Positions 24,956-34,514 of a stretch of 64,000 nucleotides of DNA are shown piece by piece. Origin of the DNA: JBFWMG01 sp050251715 (lineage in GTDB: Bacteria; Desulfobacterota; Desulfovibrionia; Desulfovibrionales; Desulfovibrionaceae); contig JBFWMG010000001.1 of assembly GCA_050251715.1 (NCBI GenBank), positions 268,772 to 332,771 of the forward strand, written 5' to 3'. Position numbers and translations under genes: made by a program. Within the stretch, counting starts at the first letter, position 1; the number at the start of each line of letters is the position of its first letter. The notes under the pieces are model-generated. The model saw only the letters and a program-made list of their open reading frames with translations. It searched no databases and was not told the DNA's origin.

Positions 24956-27900
24956 ATGAAGATCGAAGTGATCGATGAGATAATCAGGCAACTGACCTAT
25001 GAACGCGACAAGATGGACGCCGTCGTGGACATTGAGCATGAATTGTCGAGTCTGCCCGACTATACGGACACGGTGACGGGCACCACCCACACCGGCCGCC
25101 AGACCTCCAAGGCCAAAAGCAAGGAGCGGACGGGCCTGTCCGAAAAACAGCAGGCCGACAAGGCCACTGCCGAGGAAATCGACACCATCATCACCTCCCT
25201 GCGCAAGCTCAAGGACCGGCTGGTCGAGGAGCAGCATGAGGATCCCGATGAAATGGATCTGCTGCCCGTCATGGAAAAACGGCTTACCCGGTCGAGCGGG
25301 GTTGACAGTCAGGGGCGCCCCATCGGCCAGATCGGCTCCATGTACTCCCCGTGGTCGTATGGAGACCTGGGCGACAACGATACAGGGGTGTGGAGCCGGG
25401 ACGCGATGTTGGATATCCAGGGCAAGCTGGCGCAAAAAGGGGTGAGCCGCAAGGAGTTTGCCCGGCAGCAGGTCAAGTCGTTGCGGGAAGAGGCGCGCGA
25501 GCACCGGCGGGCCATGAACGCCAACATTGCGGAGGCGGTGCGGCGGCACCAGGAAACCATCGAAAAATATTTGCAGGAGGATCGGGAAACCCCCACGACC
25601 CACTTCAAGCGCCTGCACCGCGAAATCAAGGTCGAGGCGCAGGCCGTCCTGTACAACTACAAGGGCCGCAAGCCCGGCGCGGCGATCATCACCCCCGAAC
25701 ACCTCAAGTGGTTCAAGGTGAAGATCCGCGAGGATCTCAAGTGCAAGATCAAGGAGCGCCCGGCGCAGGATCCCCCTTCGGAAGTCCAGGATCTCTGGGG
25801 CATGTTCAAGCCCATCCGTCCCAATGTCGCCGTGTCCAAGATCTGCGAGCAGTTGGAAATGCTGCGCAAGGACATGCTGCTCATCCCCCAGGTCTTGGAC
25901 GCGGTTCCCAGTACGAGCGTTCTTTTTGAACCGGACAAGATGCAGAAGAGGATCAAGAAGGACTCGGAGCGGGTTCCCCCCCTTCTGGCGGATTTGTGCC
26001 GGAACCTGAAGGACAAGCATGACGCCCTGGTCGCGGGCGTCATCGAGGAAGGCGGCGTGGACACGGCGGTGCTGCATTATCCGCCCGATTACAACAAGGT
26101 GCAGATCGGTTCGGGAACGGACGCGTGGGACAGTTACGAACTCAAGCTTCCCCCGGACGAGAACGGCATCGTTCCGCCGCCCAAGAACATGCCCGATCAG
26201 AACTTTGCCATCCGGGCCAAGGACGCCGCGCATTTCAAGAAGTATTTTTTCGAGGAAAAACCCGACGCGTATGTGGCCACCCTGCACCAGATGGCCCGGA
26301 TGGTGGAGTACCACTATCATGGGAGGCAGGGGAGCCCCAAGAAACTGGACGACGCCACCCGGACGCGGCTGAAGGATGATGCGGTCACCGCTGCCCAGGA
26401 AATACGCAAGCTTTTGTATAAAATGCATGTCTCCAAGCGGGAACGGGACAACGCCAACCGGGTGTACCGGGAAATCAGCACCCTGAACGACTCGTCGAAG
26501 TTCGTGAAGGAGCAGATCACGCGCTGGAACCAGCAAATGGAATTCCTGCGCGGCCAGTACCGGATGCTGCATTCCCTCGACACCACCAAGGAGGCGGCCT
26601 TCAAGGAAGGCGTGGCCGCGGTGGTGGGCGCCTTGCTCCGCTCCCAGGGCGTGCTGTTCGGCGCCGACAAGGAACTGCTGTACAAGATGCTGGTGGCGAG
26701 CACCGGCGCGCAGTATCAGCATCTGCTCGCGCCTTACAAGAAGGAATTGCAGTTCGGCGAGGGGCGCGAGTTGGCGGAGCCGGAATGGGCGGGGCATTGG
26801 CTGCGCTGGGTGCTCTCCCTCCACCGCCTCAAGAGGAGCTTTGACCAGCTGGCCTCCTTCCGCCAGCGCCTCGAAGCGGCGGACACGATCAAGTTCAAGA
26901 AGATACGGGCCACGGCGTATACCATGTGCGAGCAGTATTTGCTCGAACTCTGCTACCTGGCCGAGCTGGCGGATGCGGATGACAAGGCCAGGGCCGAACG
27001 GGATTGGGTCAAGTATTCCCGTGACCTGGAATCCCTGGTGCGCAGGGCCAAAGGCCTCATCATCTACATCGACAGGTTCGAAGGTTCGTACAACAAGATC
27101 AAGTTCGTGGTGGGCAAGCTGCTCAAGGATCTCACGGTCAACGACTATCCCACCCTGGGGGAGGTGTCGCTCTGCATCTCGGTGGCCCTTGGCGTGGGCG
27201 TGGAGTCCGACATCGCCTCGGTCTCGGTCGCGTTGGCCTTGCAGATAACGGGCACCCTTTGCCACGAGGATGACCGCCGGGTACGCTTCAAGGGTGCGTT
27301 TTCCATCAACATCAAGGGCGAAGCCTCGTTGGGTACGCCGGGCATCAGCTCCGGAGGACCGCAGGATCAGGACCACTACGAGCATGCGGCCAGCTGGGCC
27401 GGCATCAAGGCCCAGGTGAGCGCGGAAAAGGGGCTGCTGTCCGCCACCCGCGTGTGGACCTATACCGACCACGAGCATCTGGCCGCGTCGTGGGGGCACA
27501 AGGTCGCCCTGGCCAGGACGCACATGTACCGGCCTATCGACTGGGTGAAGCATCCCTTTGACAGGAGCTCGGGCATGGAGGTCATAAACGTGCGCTCCGC
27601 GTCGGAGGAAGAGGAGGAGGTGCTCAAGCTTGTCGTGGGCGACGACGAAGAACTGAAGAAGGTGATCGACCGGATCCGCAAGCCCGTGACGAACAGTTTT
27701 TCATGGTGGCAGGGGTTCACCAACTGGGGCGATCTGCAAGTGGCCGGGGACGTGACGGCCAACGTGCTGGTGGCGGGCTGCTCGCCCCATGTGGAGCGGC
27801 TGACGCACAACCAGCGGGCCACGCATTTCTGGAAGACCTCCTATGAGGGGGGCAAGGCGCATGAGGTCAACTGGACGCGCACGCAAAAGTCCGGGGATGA

Positions 27901-30733
27901 CACGGCGCCGGTGAAGTGCGTGGATGTGCTCGTGGATGTGTGGGGCAAGAGCTATCCCCCCATGCTCTCGGCCGGAGGGGAATACGCGCTCAACAAGTTC
28001 ACGGCGCCGCAGATGGACCCCAACGACGCGCTGGCCATGGTGAGCGAGGGAACCACCTCGCAGGTGTTCAGCGTGGGCTACTCCAAGGATGTGGGGGTCT
28101 GCTACGAGGTGGAGTTCGGGCTGACCCGGCGCGATCCCAACCCGGACCGCAACGGCCTGGCCATGTCCGTCGTGGGCGTGCGTGGGCACGGCGTTTCCTT
28201 TGGCGTGGGGGATAACGTGGGTTTTTCCGCCAACAAGACCCTGGCCCGGAACATCAACCCCTATGAAGTGCGGTTTTTGCTGCACCAGCTGCGTGATCTG
28301 GACAAGCTGTTGTCACAGGGGTGCACCGCAAAAAGCGCACCGGTGGACGACGACGATCCGGGGGAGGGCGCCAAGGCCATTGTCGAGCATGCCATGAGCG
28401 GGACGCTGCTGGGCACGAGCACGGTGGGCAGCAAACTGTCCCCTGGCCGGTTGCGTGGTGAATTGTTCAAGAAAAGGAATACGTTCCATAAATTGACCGC
28501 CTTCGGCAAGCTGGAGATGGGGTTCGGCTATTCCGACGATACCACGCCGCCGCGCTGGATCATGGAGAATGCGCGCATCTGGCGCAGCTACGACGTGGGC
28601 GTCCAGGGCAAGATTCCGCTGGGGACCAGTCCGTTCTACATCGAGATGAGCGGGTCGGTGGAGCGGACCTTTGTGGTGTGCGAGGTGGTGGGCAGCAAGG
28701 GGCTCGGCTATATACAGGGCGTGTTCGACGGGCTTGCCCATCGGCAGCCCGAGGACAAGCAGTCCGCCGACCCGGCCCGCTGGCGGTTCTGGCAGGAGTT
28801 TCGGGAAAAGCACAAGCAGGAGCTGTATGACCTGTGCCGCAACGTGGCCCTGGCACCCGCCGCGGCGGACACCACCAACAACGATCCGGGCTATGTGGCG
28901 CTGCCGTGCTACTACGAGCTGGACGGCGACGTGGGCGGGGTGAGCAATGCCTCCGACTGGCGGGACGCCTGCACCATGACCGGGGCCGACGCGCACGCCG
29001 CGGACAAGACCTACAGCTTTACCCCGCCCGTGCGCACGCCCATTGTGACCCGCCTTGCCACGAACGTCACCAACACCGTGAGCGTGAATTCGTGCGCCGC
29101 CGTGGGCGTGGCCCTGTTCGATAAAATGACGGGCGAAACGTCCACGTGGTTCCCGATCAAGCCGCCCCCGGTGACCGGCCAGACCACCCCGCCCGCCGAC
29201 ATCATGCCCAAGGACAAGGATTTTCGGCCGGACAACGTGTTCTACATCAACCCCCGTGGGCAGTACGAGATCCTCGCCCTGGTGGAGAATCCGGAATGCG
29301 TGAGCAATGCGAAGCTGACCATGACGCCGGGCGGCTGGACCAAGACCCTTGAGGATGCGGACAAGCAGCCCCCGCCGCCCCCGGAAAAGGGGATTCTGAA
29401 AAAGGCGCTGGCCAAGGGGTTGGAATTTTTGGATCTGAAGCACGACGACTATGAGGACACCACCATCCTGAGCCGCTACGATGCGGACCTGAAGGAAAAG
29501 TATGCGGGCCGGAACGTGGCGCTGTACCATGTGCCGCTCGACAAGACCATCTATGAGAAGATCGAAGCCACCAAGCTGACCCGGATCGGGCTCACGGTGG
29601 AGTATGACGCGAGCAAGGATTGCTCCCGGCCGGAAACCTGGACCTATTGCTACGCCCTGGGCAAATGGATCGACGACCCCCTGGCTTCCAACGCCGCGCC
29701 GTTGGCTTCCAACGCCACCTCGCCGGTGTCCTCGGTGGAGTTGGATCCTCTGCTCACCAAGATGGAGGCGTACCTCAAGGGCAAATGGCAGGAAAAGGAT
29801 GAGCGGCCCCTCCATTGGGTGGACGCCAAGGGCAGGGATGAGACCGAGGTCGTGCAGGTGGATCCCGACGACGACGCCGGCGACATCGGGGTATTGGAGT
29901 TCGAGCCCTCCAGCCTGACCACCGTGCCCACCAAGTACAAGTATCTCGCCATCTACTATGACAGGAGCGACGACGCCTCGGCCAAGCCGGCCACGTTCCT
30001 GTCCAATGCGGCGCTGTGCGCCTCGGTGGAGTTCAGCGGCGACACGCCCTTGCCCACGCAGGCCAGCAATGCCGCGTTCGCCAACATCGAGGCGAACACG
30101 GTCTACAACGCCATTCTGGTGTACGGCAGCAAGCGCGAGATCGCCACGGGCGAAACCCGCCTCGACAACCAGGGCCAGCCGTGCGTCTTCCAGGGGTGGA
30201 CCGCTTTCGCCAGCCACCTGAATCTGCTCAAGACATTCGGCATCACGACGGAAACGCTGATACTCGACTTCAGCTATTCAGCACATGTCCTTGACTATTT
30301 TGTGCCCCTGCTCGCCAATTCGGGCATGGCGCTGTGCAACGCCACCAGGACGAACAAGTATTACAACAAGCATTTCTTCGACCGCATCCAGGCCATAGAG
30401 GCCGCCACGACGCCCGCCGACACGGACGTCAAGAACATCTGGTGGGACTGCTTCAGCAAGGTGGCGGAGGAATACAAGACGGCCTATCCCAAGGCCGACG
30501 GCGTGCCATGCGCCGTGTACCGCAAGGTTTCGGAAAAGATGTACCGCAGCGACAAGGGCGCCATGAAGGGATTCTTGGAGAAGGCGTATCCCTCCAGTGG
30601 CGCGACGCTTTGGAAGAACACGGAAAAGGCCATCGAGCGCCTGGAGAAGATGCCCATAGTGAAGAAGCGCAACTCCTACTGGTACATCAAGAAGCTGGAG
30701 GCCGGGCTGGAGCAGAAAAAGGCGAAATCCTGA
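24956..30733 (+). CDS. Giant 1925-residue protein of unknown function
   Basis: I do not recognise this protein. It has no signal peptide and no clear membrane helix. Residues 1-720 are charged, helix-rich and coiled-coil-like (QVKSLREEAREHRRAM, LDTTKEAAFKEGV). From about 740 it turns beta-rich (VSLCISVALGVGVESDIA, IKGEASLGTPGIS). Later segments mix beta regions with Pro-rich linkers (KQPPPPPEKG). The last 250 residues look like a separate alpha/beta domain (NAILVYGSKREIATGETR, TETLILDFSYSAHVLDYF). The gene is intact, with codon use like its neighbours. It ends 148 bases from a convergent LysM/DUF4123 set, so a secreted cargo or scaffold linked to type VI secretion is a possible but unproven role. 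Confidence 0.7.
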   Translation: MKIEVIDEIIRQLTYERDKMDAVVDIEHELSSLPDYTDTVTGTTHTGRQTSKAKSKERTGLSEKQQADKATAEEIDTIITSLRKLKDRLVEEQHEDPDEMDLLPVMEKRLTRSSGVDSQGRPIGQIGSMYSPWSYGDLGDNDTGVWSRDAMLDIQGKLAQKGVSRKEFARQQVKSLREEAREHRRAMNANIAEAVRRHQETIEKYLQEDRETPTTHFKRLHREIKVEAQAVLYNYKGRKPGAAIITPEHLKWFKVKIREDLKCKIKERPAQDPPSEVQDLWGMFKPIRPNVAVSKICEQLEMLRKDMLLIPQVLDAVPSTSVLFEPDKMQKRIKKDSERVPPLLADLCRNLKDKHDALVAGVIEEGGVDTAVLHYPPDYNKVQIGSGTDAWDSYELKLPPDENGIVPPPKNMPDQNFAIRAKDAAHFKKYFFEEKPDAYVATLHQMARMVEYHYHGRQGSPKKLDDATRTRLKDDAVTAAQEIRKLLYKMHVSKRERDNANRVYREISTLNDSSKFVKEQITRWNQQMEFLRGQYRMLHSLDTTKEAAFKEGVAAVVGALLRSQGVLFGADKELLYKMLVASTGAQYQHLLAPYKKELQFGEGRELAEPEWAGHWLRWVLSLHRLKRSFDQLASFRQRLEAADTIKFKKIRATAYTMCEQYLLELCYLAELADADDKARAERDWVKYSRDLESLVRRAKGLIIYIDRFEGSYNKIKFVVGKLLKDLTVNDYPTLGEVSLCISVALGVGVESDIASVSVALALQITGTLCHEDDRRVRFKGAFSINIKGEASLGTPGISSGGPQDQDHYEHAASWAGIKAQVSAEKGLLSATRVWTYTDHEHLAASWGHKVALARTHMYRPIDWVKHPFDRSSGMEVINVRSASEEEEEVLKLVVGDDEELKKVIDRIRKPVTNSFSWWQGFTNWGDLQVAGDVTANVLVAGCSPHVERLTHNQRATHFWKTSYEGGKAHEVNWTRTQKSGDDTAPVKCVDVLVDVWGKSYPPMLSAGGEYALNKFTAPQMDPNDALAMVSEGTTSQVFSVGYSKDVGVCYEVEFGLTRRDPNPDRNGLAMSVVGVRGHGVSFGVGDNVGFSANKTLARNINPYEVRFLLHQLRDLDKLLSQGCTAKSAPVDDDDPGEGAKAIVEHAMSGTLLGTSTVGSKLSPGRLRGELFKKRNTFHKLTAFGKLEMGFGYSDDTTPPRWIMENARIWRSYDVGVQGKIPLGTSPFYIEMSGSVERTFVVCEVVGSKGLGYIQGVFDGLAHRQPEDKQSADPARWRFWQEFREKHKQELYDLCRNVALAPAAADTTNNDPGYVALPCYYELDGDVGGVSNASDWRDACTMTGADAHAADKTYSFTPPVRTPIVTRLATNVTNTVSVNSCAAVGVALFDKMTGETSTWFPIKPPPVTGQTTPPADIMPKDKDFRPDNVFYINPRGQYEILALVENPECVSNAKLTMTPGGWTKTLEDADKQPPPPPEKGILKKALAKGLEFLDLKHDDYEDTTILSRYDADLKEKYAGRNVALYHVPLDKTIYEKIEATKLTRIGLTVEYDASKDCSRPETWTYCYALGKWIDDPLASNAAPLASNATSPVSSVELDPLLTKMEAYLKGKWQEKDERPLHWVDAKGRDETEVVQVDPDDDAGDIGVLEFEPSSLTTVPTKYKYLAIYYDRSDDASAKPATFLSNAALCASVEFSGDTPLPTQASNAAFANIEANTVYNAILVYGSKREIATGETRLDNQGQPCVFQGWTAFASHLNLLKTFGITTETLILDFSYSAHVLDYFVPLLANSGMALCNATRTNKYYNKHFFDRIQAIEAATTPADTDVKNIWWDCFSKVAEEYKTAYPKADGVPCAVYRKVSEKMYRSDKGAMKGFLEKAYPSSGATLWKNTEKAIERLEKMPIVKKRNSYWYIKKLEAGLEQKKAKS

Positions 30734-30881
30734 TCCGGCCGCTCTCGGGCCAAGGCGCTGGCTGCCGCAAACGGTCCGGATGCGGGGCGCACGGGAGGGG
30801 CGGGATCGCCGCATGGGCGGCCTATGGAGGATTCCGGCCTTGCCGCCGCAACGAAGCGGACGGGCCGTTATCGGCAGCCTG

Positions 30882-31511
30882 TCAGCATTTGTGCACGGTG
30901 CGCAGATATTCCAGGGTAGTGGGGTCGGGGATGCCTGTGGCCGGAATGCCGCACATTTCCTGCAACCGGCCCAGGGCGAGCTTCAGCTTGTCGTCGTCGT
31001 CCTTGTCCGCCTCGATGAGCAGTCCCAGATTGATGAGCCGCTGCTTCATGCCCGAATCGCTCTCCACGGGGTCGAGTCCGCCCAGTTCCATGGTCCACTC
31101 GCGCTTGGAGCCGTCGGGCATGGTGACTTCGAGCTTGGCCTCGCTGGCGCCCAGCTCGACGGCCTGGCTGACCAACCCGTCCCTGCCCGTGACCCCGGTG
31201 AACACGTTCTCGCCTATGGTCAGCACGTACTTGGCGCCCGCCACGGCCACGCCCTGATTCTTGACCTCCACCCGCACATAGGTGGTGGGGGTGTAGCAGC
31301 GAAAGGCGTAGGTGCCGCCCGTGCTGCACAGGGTTCGTCCCACGTCCGGGCCGGGCACCCATATCTCGTCGCCCTCCATCAGGATGGACGGTTCCAGATC
31401 CTGGCCCACGTTGGCCGGATGGTGGAACAGCACGCCCCAGTCCTTCAGCCCGTGCTCGGTGGCGATGGTGGTGAGATCCTCGCCCTTTTTTACCTTGTGC
31501 TTTGGCGACAT
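30882..31511 (-). CDS. LysM and peptidoglycan-binding-like protein (short)
   Basis: 209 residues. The N-terminus is a LysM module (VKKGEDLTTIATEHGLKDW to EGDEIWVPG). A middle Ig-like segment (TYVRVEVKNQGVAVAGAKYVL) follows. The C-terminus (MELGGLDPVESDSGMKQRL, INLGLL, LGRLQEMCGIPATGIPDPTT) resembles the helical peptidoglycan-binding domain. The same LysM, Ig-like and tail order recurs in the larger neighbour, so the two probably arose by duplication. Its ATG shares one base with the neighbour's stop (TGATG), showing coupled translation. In DUF4123-linked sets such proteins are often cargo or spike accessories of type VI secretion. Confidence 0.78.
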   Translation of the reverse strand: MSPKHKVKKGEDLTTIATEHGLKDWGVLFHHPANVGQDLEPSILMEGDEIWVPGPDVGRTLCSTGGTYAFRCYTPTTYVRVEVKNQGVAVAGAKYVLTIGENVFTGVTGRDGLVSQAVELGASEAKLEVTMPDGSKREWTMELGGLDPVESDSGMKQRLINLGLLIEADKDDDDKLKLALGRLQEMCGIPATGIPDPTTLEYLRTVHKC

Positions 31512-32719
31512 CAGAAATACTTCCCGCACCCGTAGGCGGTGGCGATGATGGTTCGTGTGCGGCTGTCCATGGTGTCCAGGTCGATGCTTGTGAGCGGAGA
31601 GAGGTTTTCCTTCTTGCGCAAGGTGTTCACCGCAACCAGCAGGTGCGCGTTGTCCGCGGTCTTGTCCGCGATGAGCCCCATGTTCACCAGCCGGTCCAGC
31701 ACGCCGTCCTTTTCGGTGATGGGCGGCAGCTGCGCCAGTTCCAGCGTCCATTCGCGGGTGGGCGAGGCGGTGGTGTCGCCGTCCAGCCACACCTTCAGGG
31801 TGCCGGAGGTGGCTGCGGCGTCCACCGCATGGGTCACCATGCCCTCGGTGCTCACCGTGCCCGTGTGGGTGACCCCGGCCACCACCAGTTCATAGTCGCA
31901 GGGGGGCATGATCTGGTTGTTGTGCGTCAGGCGTATCCGCAACAGGCGGGTCAGCTCCCAGTGGCGGAAGACGTGGGGCTGGGTCGCGGGCTTGCCGTTG
32001 GTGCCGCAAATCTGTTCGCGCATGGGGGGCACCTTCACCACGTCGCCCACGACCAGGGTGAAGGGGTTGGCGCGCTGGCTGCGCAGGGCGCTGTTGTCCT
32101 GGAAATTCCAGATGGATTGCCAGCGGAAGAAGCCGTACTGCTTGGCAATGGAGGCGATGTCGTCGCCCGCGACCACGGTATGGTCGGTGGGGGCGGGCTG
32201 GGAGCGCTCGACGCCCTGCACGGAAAGCTCCACGCGTCCGGACACGCCGGTCATGCGCCACGCCTTTTTGAGGTCGGGAAAGGTCACCCAGCACGGTCCC
32301 ACGGGCTTGTCGATGAGTTTGATCTTGCCGTCGACGCCCAGGGTGACCTCCTCCGTGGTGCCGTCGGAAAACTCCACCTTGCATTTTTCGCTCGGCACGG
32401 GTGCGCCCTTTTCATCGGTCAGGACAATCTCTATCCAGTTGGGCCAGTCGCCCACCTCGTGTTTGGGAAAGACGATGCGGCAGTCGCCGGTCTTGATCTT
32501 GTCGATCTTGGCCTTGCCGTCGCCGTCCAGCACGCCGGTGCGCGCGGTGGATTCGCCGGGCACCTTGGCCTCCCATGGCGCGCTGGCAATGGGCTGCCCC
32601 TTGGCGTCCAACAGTTGGAATTCGATCCAGTCCTGGGGCGCGGGGCACGAATGGGTCGTGGTGGGTTGGCCGCCGCCGCCCGTGGTGCCCTGGTTGGCCT
32701 GGTCGAGCGAATTGCCCAT
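31511..32719 (-). CDS. LysM-containing multi-domain protein (long)
   Basis: 402 residues. Residues 20-180 are tandem carboxypeptidase-regulatory or Ig-like modules (WIEFQLLDAKGQPIASAPWE, WIEIVLTDEKGAPVPSEKC). A LysM module follows (HTVVAGDDIASIAKQYGFFRW to VVGDVVKVPP), then another Ig-like stretch and a tail (WTLELAQLPPITEKDGVLDRL, VNMGLI) similar to the shorter neighbour. No signal peptide is seen, as expected for cargo of a contractile injection system rather than Sec export. It sits nine bases after the 126-residue protein in the same operon. Confidence 0.78.
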   Translation of the reverse strand: MGNSLDQANQGTTGGGGQPTTTHSCPAPQDWIEFQLLDAKGQPIASAPWEAKVPGESTARTGVLDGDGKAKIDKIKTGDCRIVFPKHEVGDWPNWIEIVLTDEKGAPVPSEKCKVEFSDGTTEEVTLGVDGKIKLIDKPVGPCWVTFPDLKKAWRMTGVSGRVELSVQGVERSQPAPTDHTVVAGDDIASIAKQYGFFRWQSIWNFQDNSALRSQRANPFTLVVGDVVKVPPMREQICGTNGKPATQPHVFRHWELTRLLRIRLTHNNQIMPPCDYELVVAGVTHTGTVSTEGMVTHAVDAAATSGTLKVWLDGDTTASPTREWTLELAQLPPITEKDGVLDRLVNMGLIADKTADNAHLLVAVNTLRKKENLSPLTSIDLDTMDSRTRTIIATAYGCGKYF

Positions 32720-32728
32720 GATGCTTCC

Positions 32729-33109
32729 CTATCCGTCGTTGCCGGGCGCTTGCGCCCTGGCGTTCACAACCCGGCTGGCGGCCTCGATGAGCCGGTCCAT
32801 GCGCGTGGTGGGGTCGTACCGCTCGTCGCGCAGGATCTCGCCCGCAAAGGCGCAGGCCGGGTCGGTGTCAAAATCGTCGCCCAGTTCCATCATGCAATAG
32901 ACATAGCGGGAAATGTTGTACGATGTCACCATGCCGTAGTGCTGGGCGCGCTCCATGCCCAACCCGATGCGCCGCCGCACGCCCTCGTCGCCCAGGTCGG
33001 CGCAGGGGCCGGGCCAGTAGCGGCGCAGCCGTGCGGCCAGTTCCCCCACGAACACGCCTTCCTGCATTTCCCGGAACAGCGCTTTTTGGGCTTCGCGGAA
33101 ATGGAGCAT
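32729..33109 (-). CDS. Small protein of unknown function in the DUF4123 operon
   Basis: 126 residues, predicted mostly helical (MLHFREAQKALFREMQEGVFVGELAARL; IGLGMERAQHYGMVTSYNISRYVYCMMELGDDF). No known motif or signal peptide. It lies between the DUF4123 chaperone gene (nine bases away) and the long LysM gene (nine bases away), so it belongs to the same transcript. An adaptor, chaperone partner or immunity role would fit its place, but nothing in the sequence selects one. Confidence 0.75.
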   Translation of the reverse strand: MLHFREAQKALFREMQEGVFVGELAARLRRYWPGPCADLGDEGVRRRIGLGMERAQHYGMVTSYNISRYVYCMMELGDDFDTDPACAFAGEILRDERYDPTTRMDRLIEAASRVVNARAQAPGNDG

Positions 33110-33118
33110 GGCCGCGCC

Positions 33119-33685
33119 TCATGCCTCCAGATTGTGGACGCGGCTTGCCAGTGCGTCCAGGTTGCGGGCAAAGACCAGGCATTGGGCCGGGTTCTCGTCC
33201 TCCACGTAAAATCGGCTGACCGGCCCGAACACGGCGCGCAGGTTGGGCGCGTCGGCGATGGTGGGGGCATAGGCGCGCAGCACGCGGGGGTCGTAGTAGC
33301 GGAAAAACACGGGCTTGCCCTCGTGCTCGGTGCGCCACAGGGCGCGCAGGTGCGCCCACACGGCGGGCATGGGCGTGGCCGACGTGAGGTACACGCCAAA
33401 GGCGTTGCCCCATCCCTTTTCCGCCAGCCACGCGGTCAGGTCGGCGTCGCGGGCCAGGCGCACCAGATGCGGGCTGGCCGCGCGCAACAGCCTGGGCAGG
33501 GGGCGGCTGAAAAAGCAGCGGTATTCCAGGCCGGATGCCTCCAGGGCCGGAAAGATGGCGGGGTCGCGGGCGCAGTCGAGCAGGGCGTAGACGCCAATGA
33601 GCCGGGAGCGGCGCGTGGTGGACCACAGGAGTTCGCACAGCGCCGCCGCGCGGGGGGAGAGTGTGGAAGGTGTGACCTTGGTCAT
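33119..33685 (-). CDS. DUF4123 protein, type VI secretion effector chaperone family
   Basis: 188 residues matching DUF4123: N-terminal YALLDCARDPAIFPALEASG, central PHLVRLARDADLTAWLAEKGWG and the strongly conserved KPVFFRYYDPRVLRAYAP. In family knowledge these adaptors load particular effectors onto VgrG spikes of the type VI system and are encoded next to their cargo. No VgrG, Hcp, sheath or baseplate gene is in the window, so this is a satellite cargo set. It is 60 bases downstream of the 155-residue gene and leads into the LysM genes, its probable clients. Confidence 0.86.
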   Translation of the reverse strand: MTKVTPSTLSPRAAALCELLWSTTRRSRLIGVYALLDCARDPAIFPALEASGLEYRCFFSRPLPRLLRAASPHLVRLARDADLTAWLAEKGWGNAFGVYLTSATPMPAVWAHLRALWRTEHEGKPVFFRYYDPRVLRAYAPTIADAPNLRAVFGPVSRFYVEDENPAQCLVFARNLDALASRVHNLEA

Positions 33686-33745
33686 GCTGCTTCGTGTGTC
33701 TGGAGAGGGTTATGCCTGGCCACCGGCCGAGGCTTGGGCGGCCAG

Positions 33746-34213
33746 TCAGGCGGTGCACACGGGCGATGCCGTGCTTGAGGCCTGGGTGAAGACGGCGGCC
33801 TGGTCCTCGGCGGCCACCAGGGTTTCCTCGTCCGGCTCGTCCGGCTCCGGCTCGGCGGCGGGCTCGGGTGCGGCGCTTGCCGCCGCGGGCCTGGGCTCGG
33901 GCACGGGCACGGGTTCGGTCACGGATTGCGGGGCTGGACGCTCGATGGTGTCGGGCCGCGTGAGCGCCTGCACCGTGCCCGAGGCCAGGGCATGGGCCAT
34001 GCGGTCCAGGATGTCGGCGTCCGTCATGCGTGACAGGGTGTCGGAGGCGAACAGGTCGGCGGTCATGTCGCGCAACACGGCCATGTTGCCGGGCACGTCG
34101 GCCAGGGCGCGCAGAAAGATGCGGGCGGCCTGGACGTCGCGGAAGTACTCCACCCGTTCGTCCCGCAGGAGGATTTCAAAGACCCGGCTTCCGGAAGAGA
34201 CGGTTACGCCCAT
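33746..34213 (-). CDS. Protein of unknown function with Pro/Glu-rich tail, DUF4123 set
   Basis: 155 residues from the ATG at 34213, which has AAGGAA upstream; an earlier in-frame codon at 34339 lacks support. The first 95 residues look helical (EILLRDERVEYFRDVQAARIFLRALADV, ADLFASDTLSRMTDADILDRMAHALA). The rest is a low-complexity Pro/Glu/Ala linker ending in a short tail with one Cys. It is the first gene of the minus-strand set and so may carry its promoter. No function can be assigned. Confidence 0.68.
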   Translation of the reverse strand: MGVTVSSGSRVFEILLRDERVEYFRDVQAARIFLRALADVPGNMAVLRDMTADLFASDTLSRMTDADILDRMAHALASGTVQALTRPDTIERPAPQSVTEPVPVPEPRPAAASAAPEPAAEPEPDEPDEETLVAAEDQAAVFTQASSTASPVCTA

Positions 34214-34514
34214 TAATGTATTTCCTTGTTGCCGTTGCGTCGCGCGGGCGGCGTGGCCGGATGCGGGCAGGAAAGGGTGCTGCAATGCAGTGCCGCCACT
34301 ACGGGAAATGTATTGCATCCCCCGTCCGATGCCAAGCAAAAAAGGGAAAATGGCGGTAAAAGATAAGCGGCGCCCTTATAGCGTCTTGGCGTAGGGGACG
34401 GAACAGTGTATGTAGCATGTGCGGGGTGTTTCCCCAAGGGGCGCATGCCAGTGCCGCGCGCCCTTGATGGATGGGGGGTGGAGCGGCGCTTTCGTTGGGG
34501 GAGCGGACGAATTC
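34214..34514. other. Divergent promoter gap, DUF4123 set and fapA
   Basis: 301 bases without a gene. It is less GC-rich than its surroundings near 34320-34420. A weak plus-strand pair TTGGCG (34386) and TATGTA (34409), 17 bases apart, is a possible fapA promoter. No dyad or repeat stands out. Confidence 0.4.

Noticed and set aside
24929..27553. Long open frame on the minus strand opposite the giant gene
   Set aside because: High GC gives long antisense frames everywhere; it has no ribosome site or family resemblance, while the plus-strand frame continues intact for 1925 codons.
30080..30400. Caspase-like catalytic motif in the giant protein (LILDFSYSAHVLDYF resembles the DxCYSG region)
   Set aside because: The catalytic Cys position is Ser and no upstream His-Gly dyad is clear; the resemblance is too weak.
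31502..33778. 758-codon plus-strand frame opposite the LysM/DUF4123 genes
   Set aside because: Shadow of recognised genes; no start signal and biased composition.
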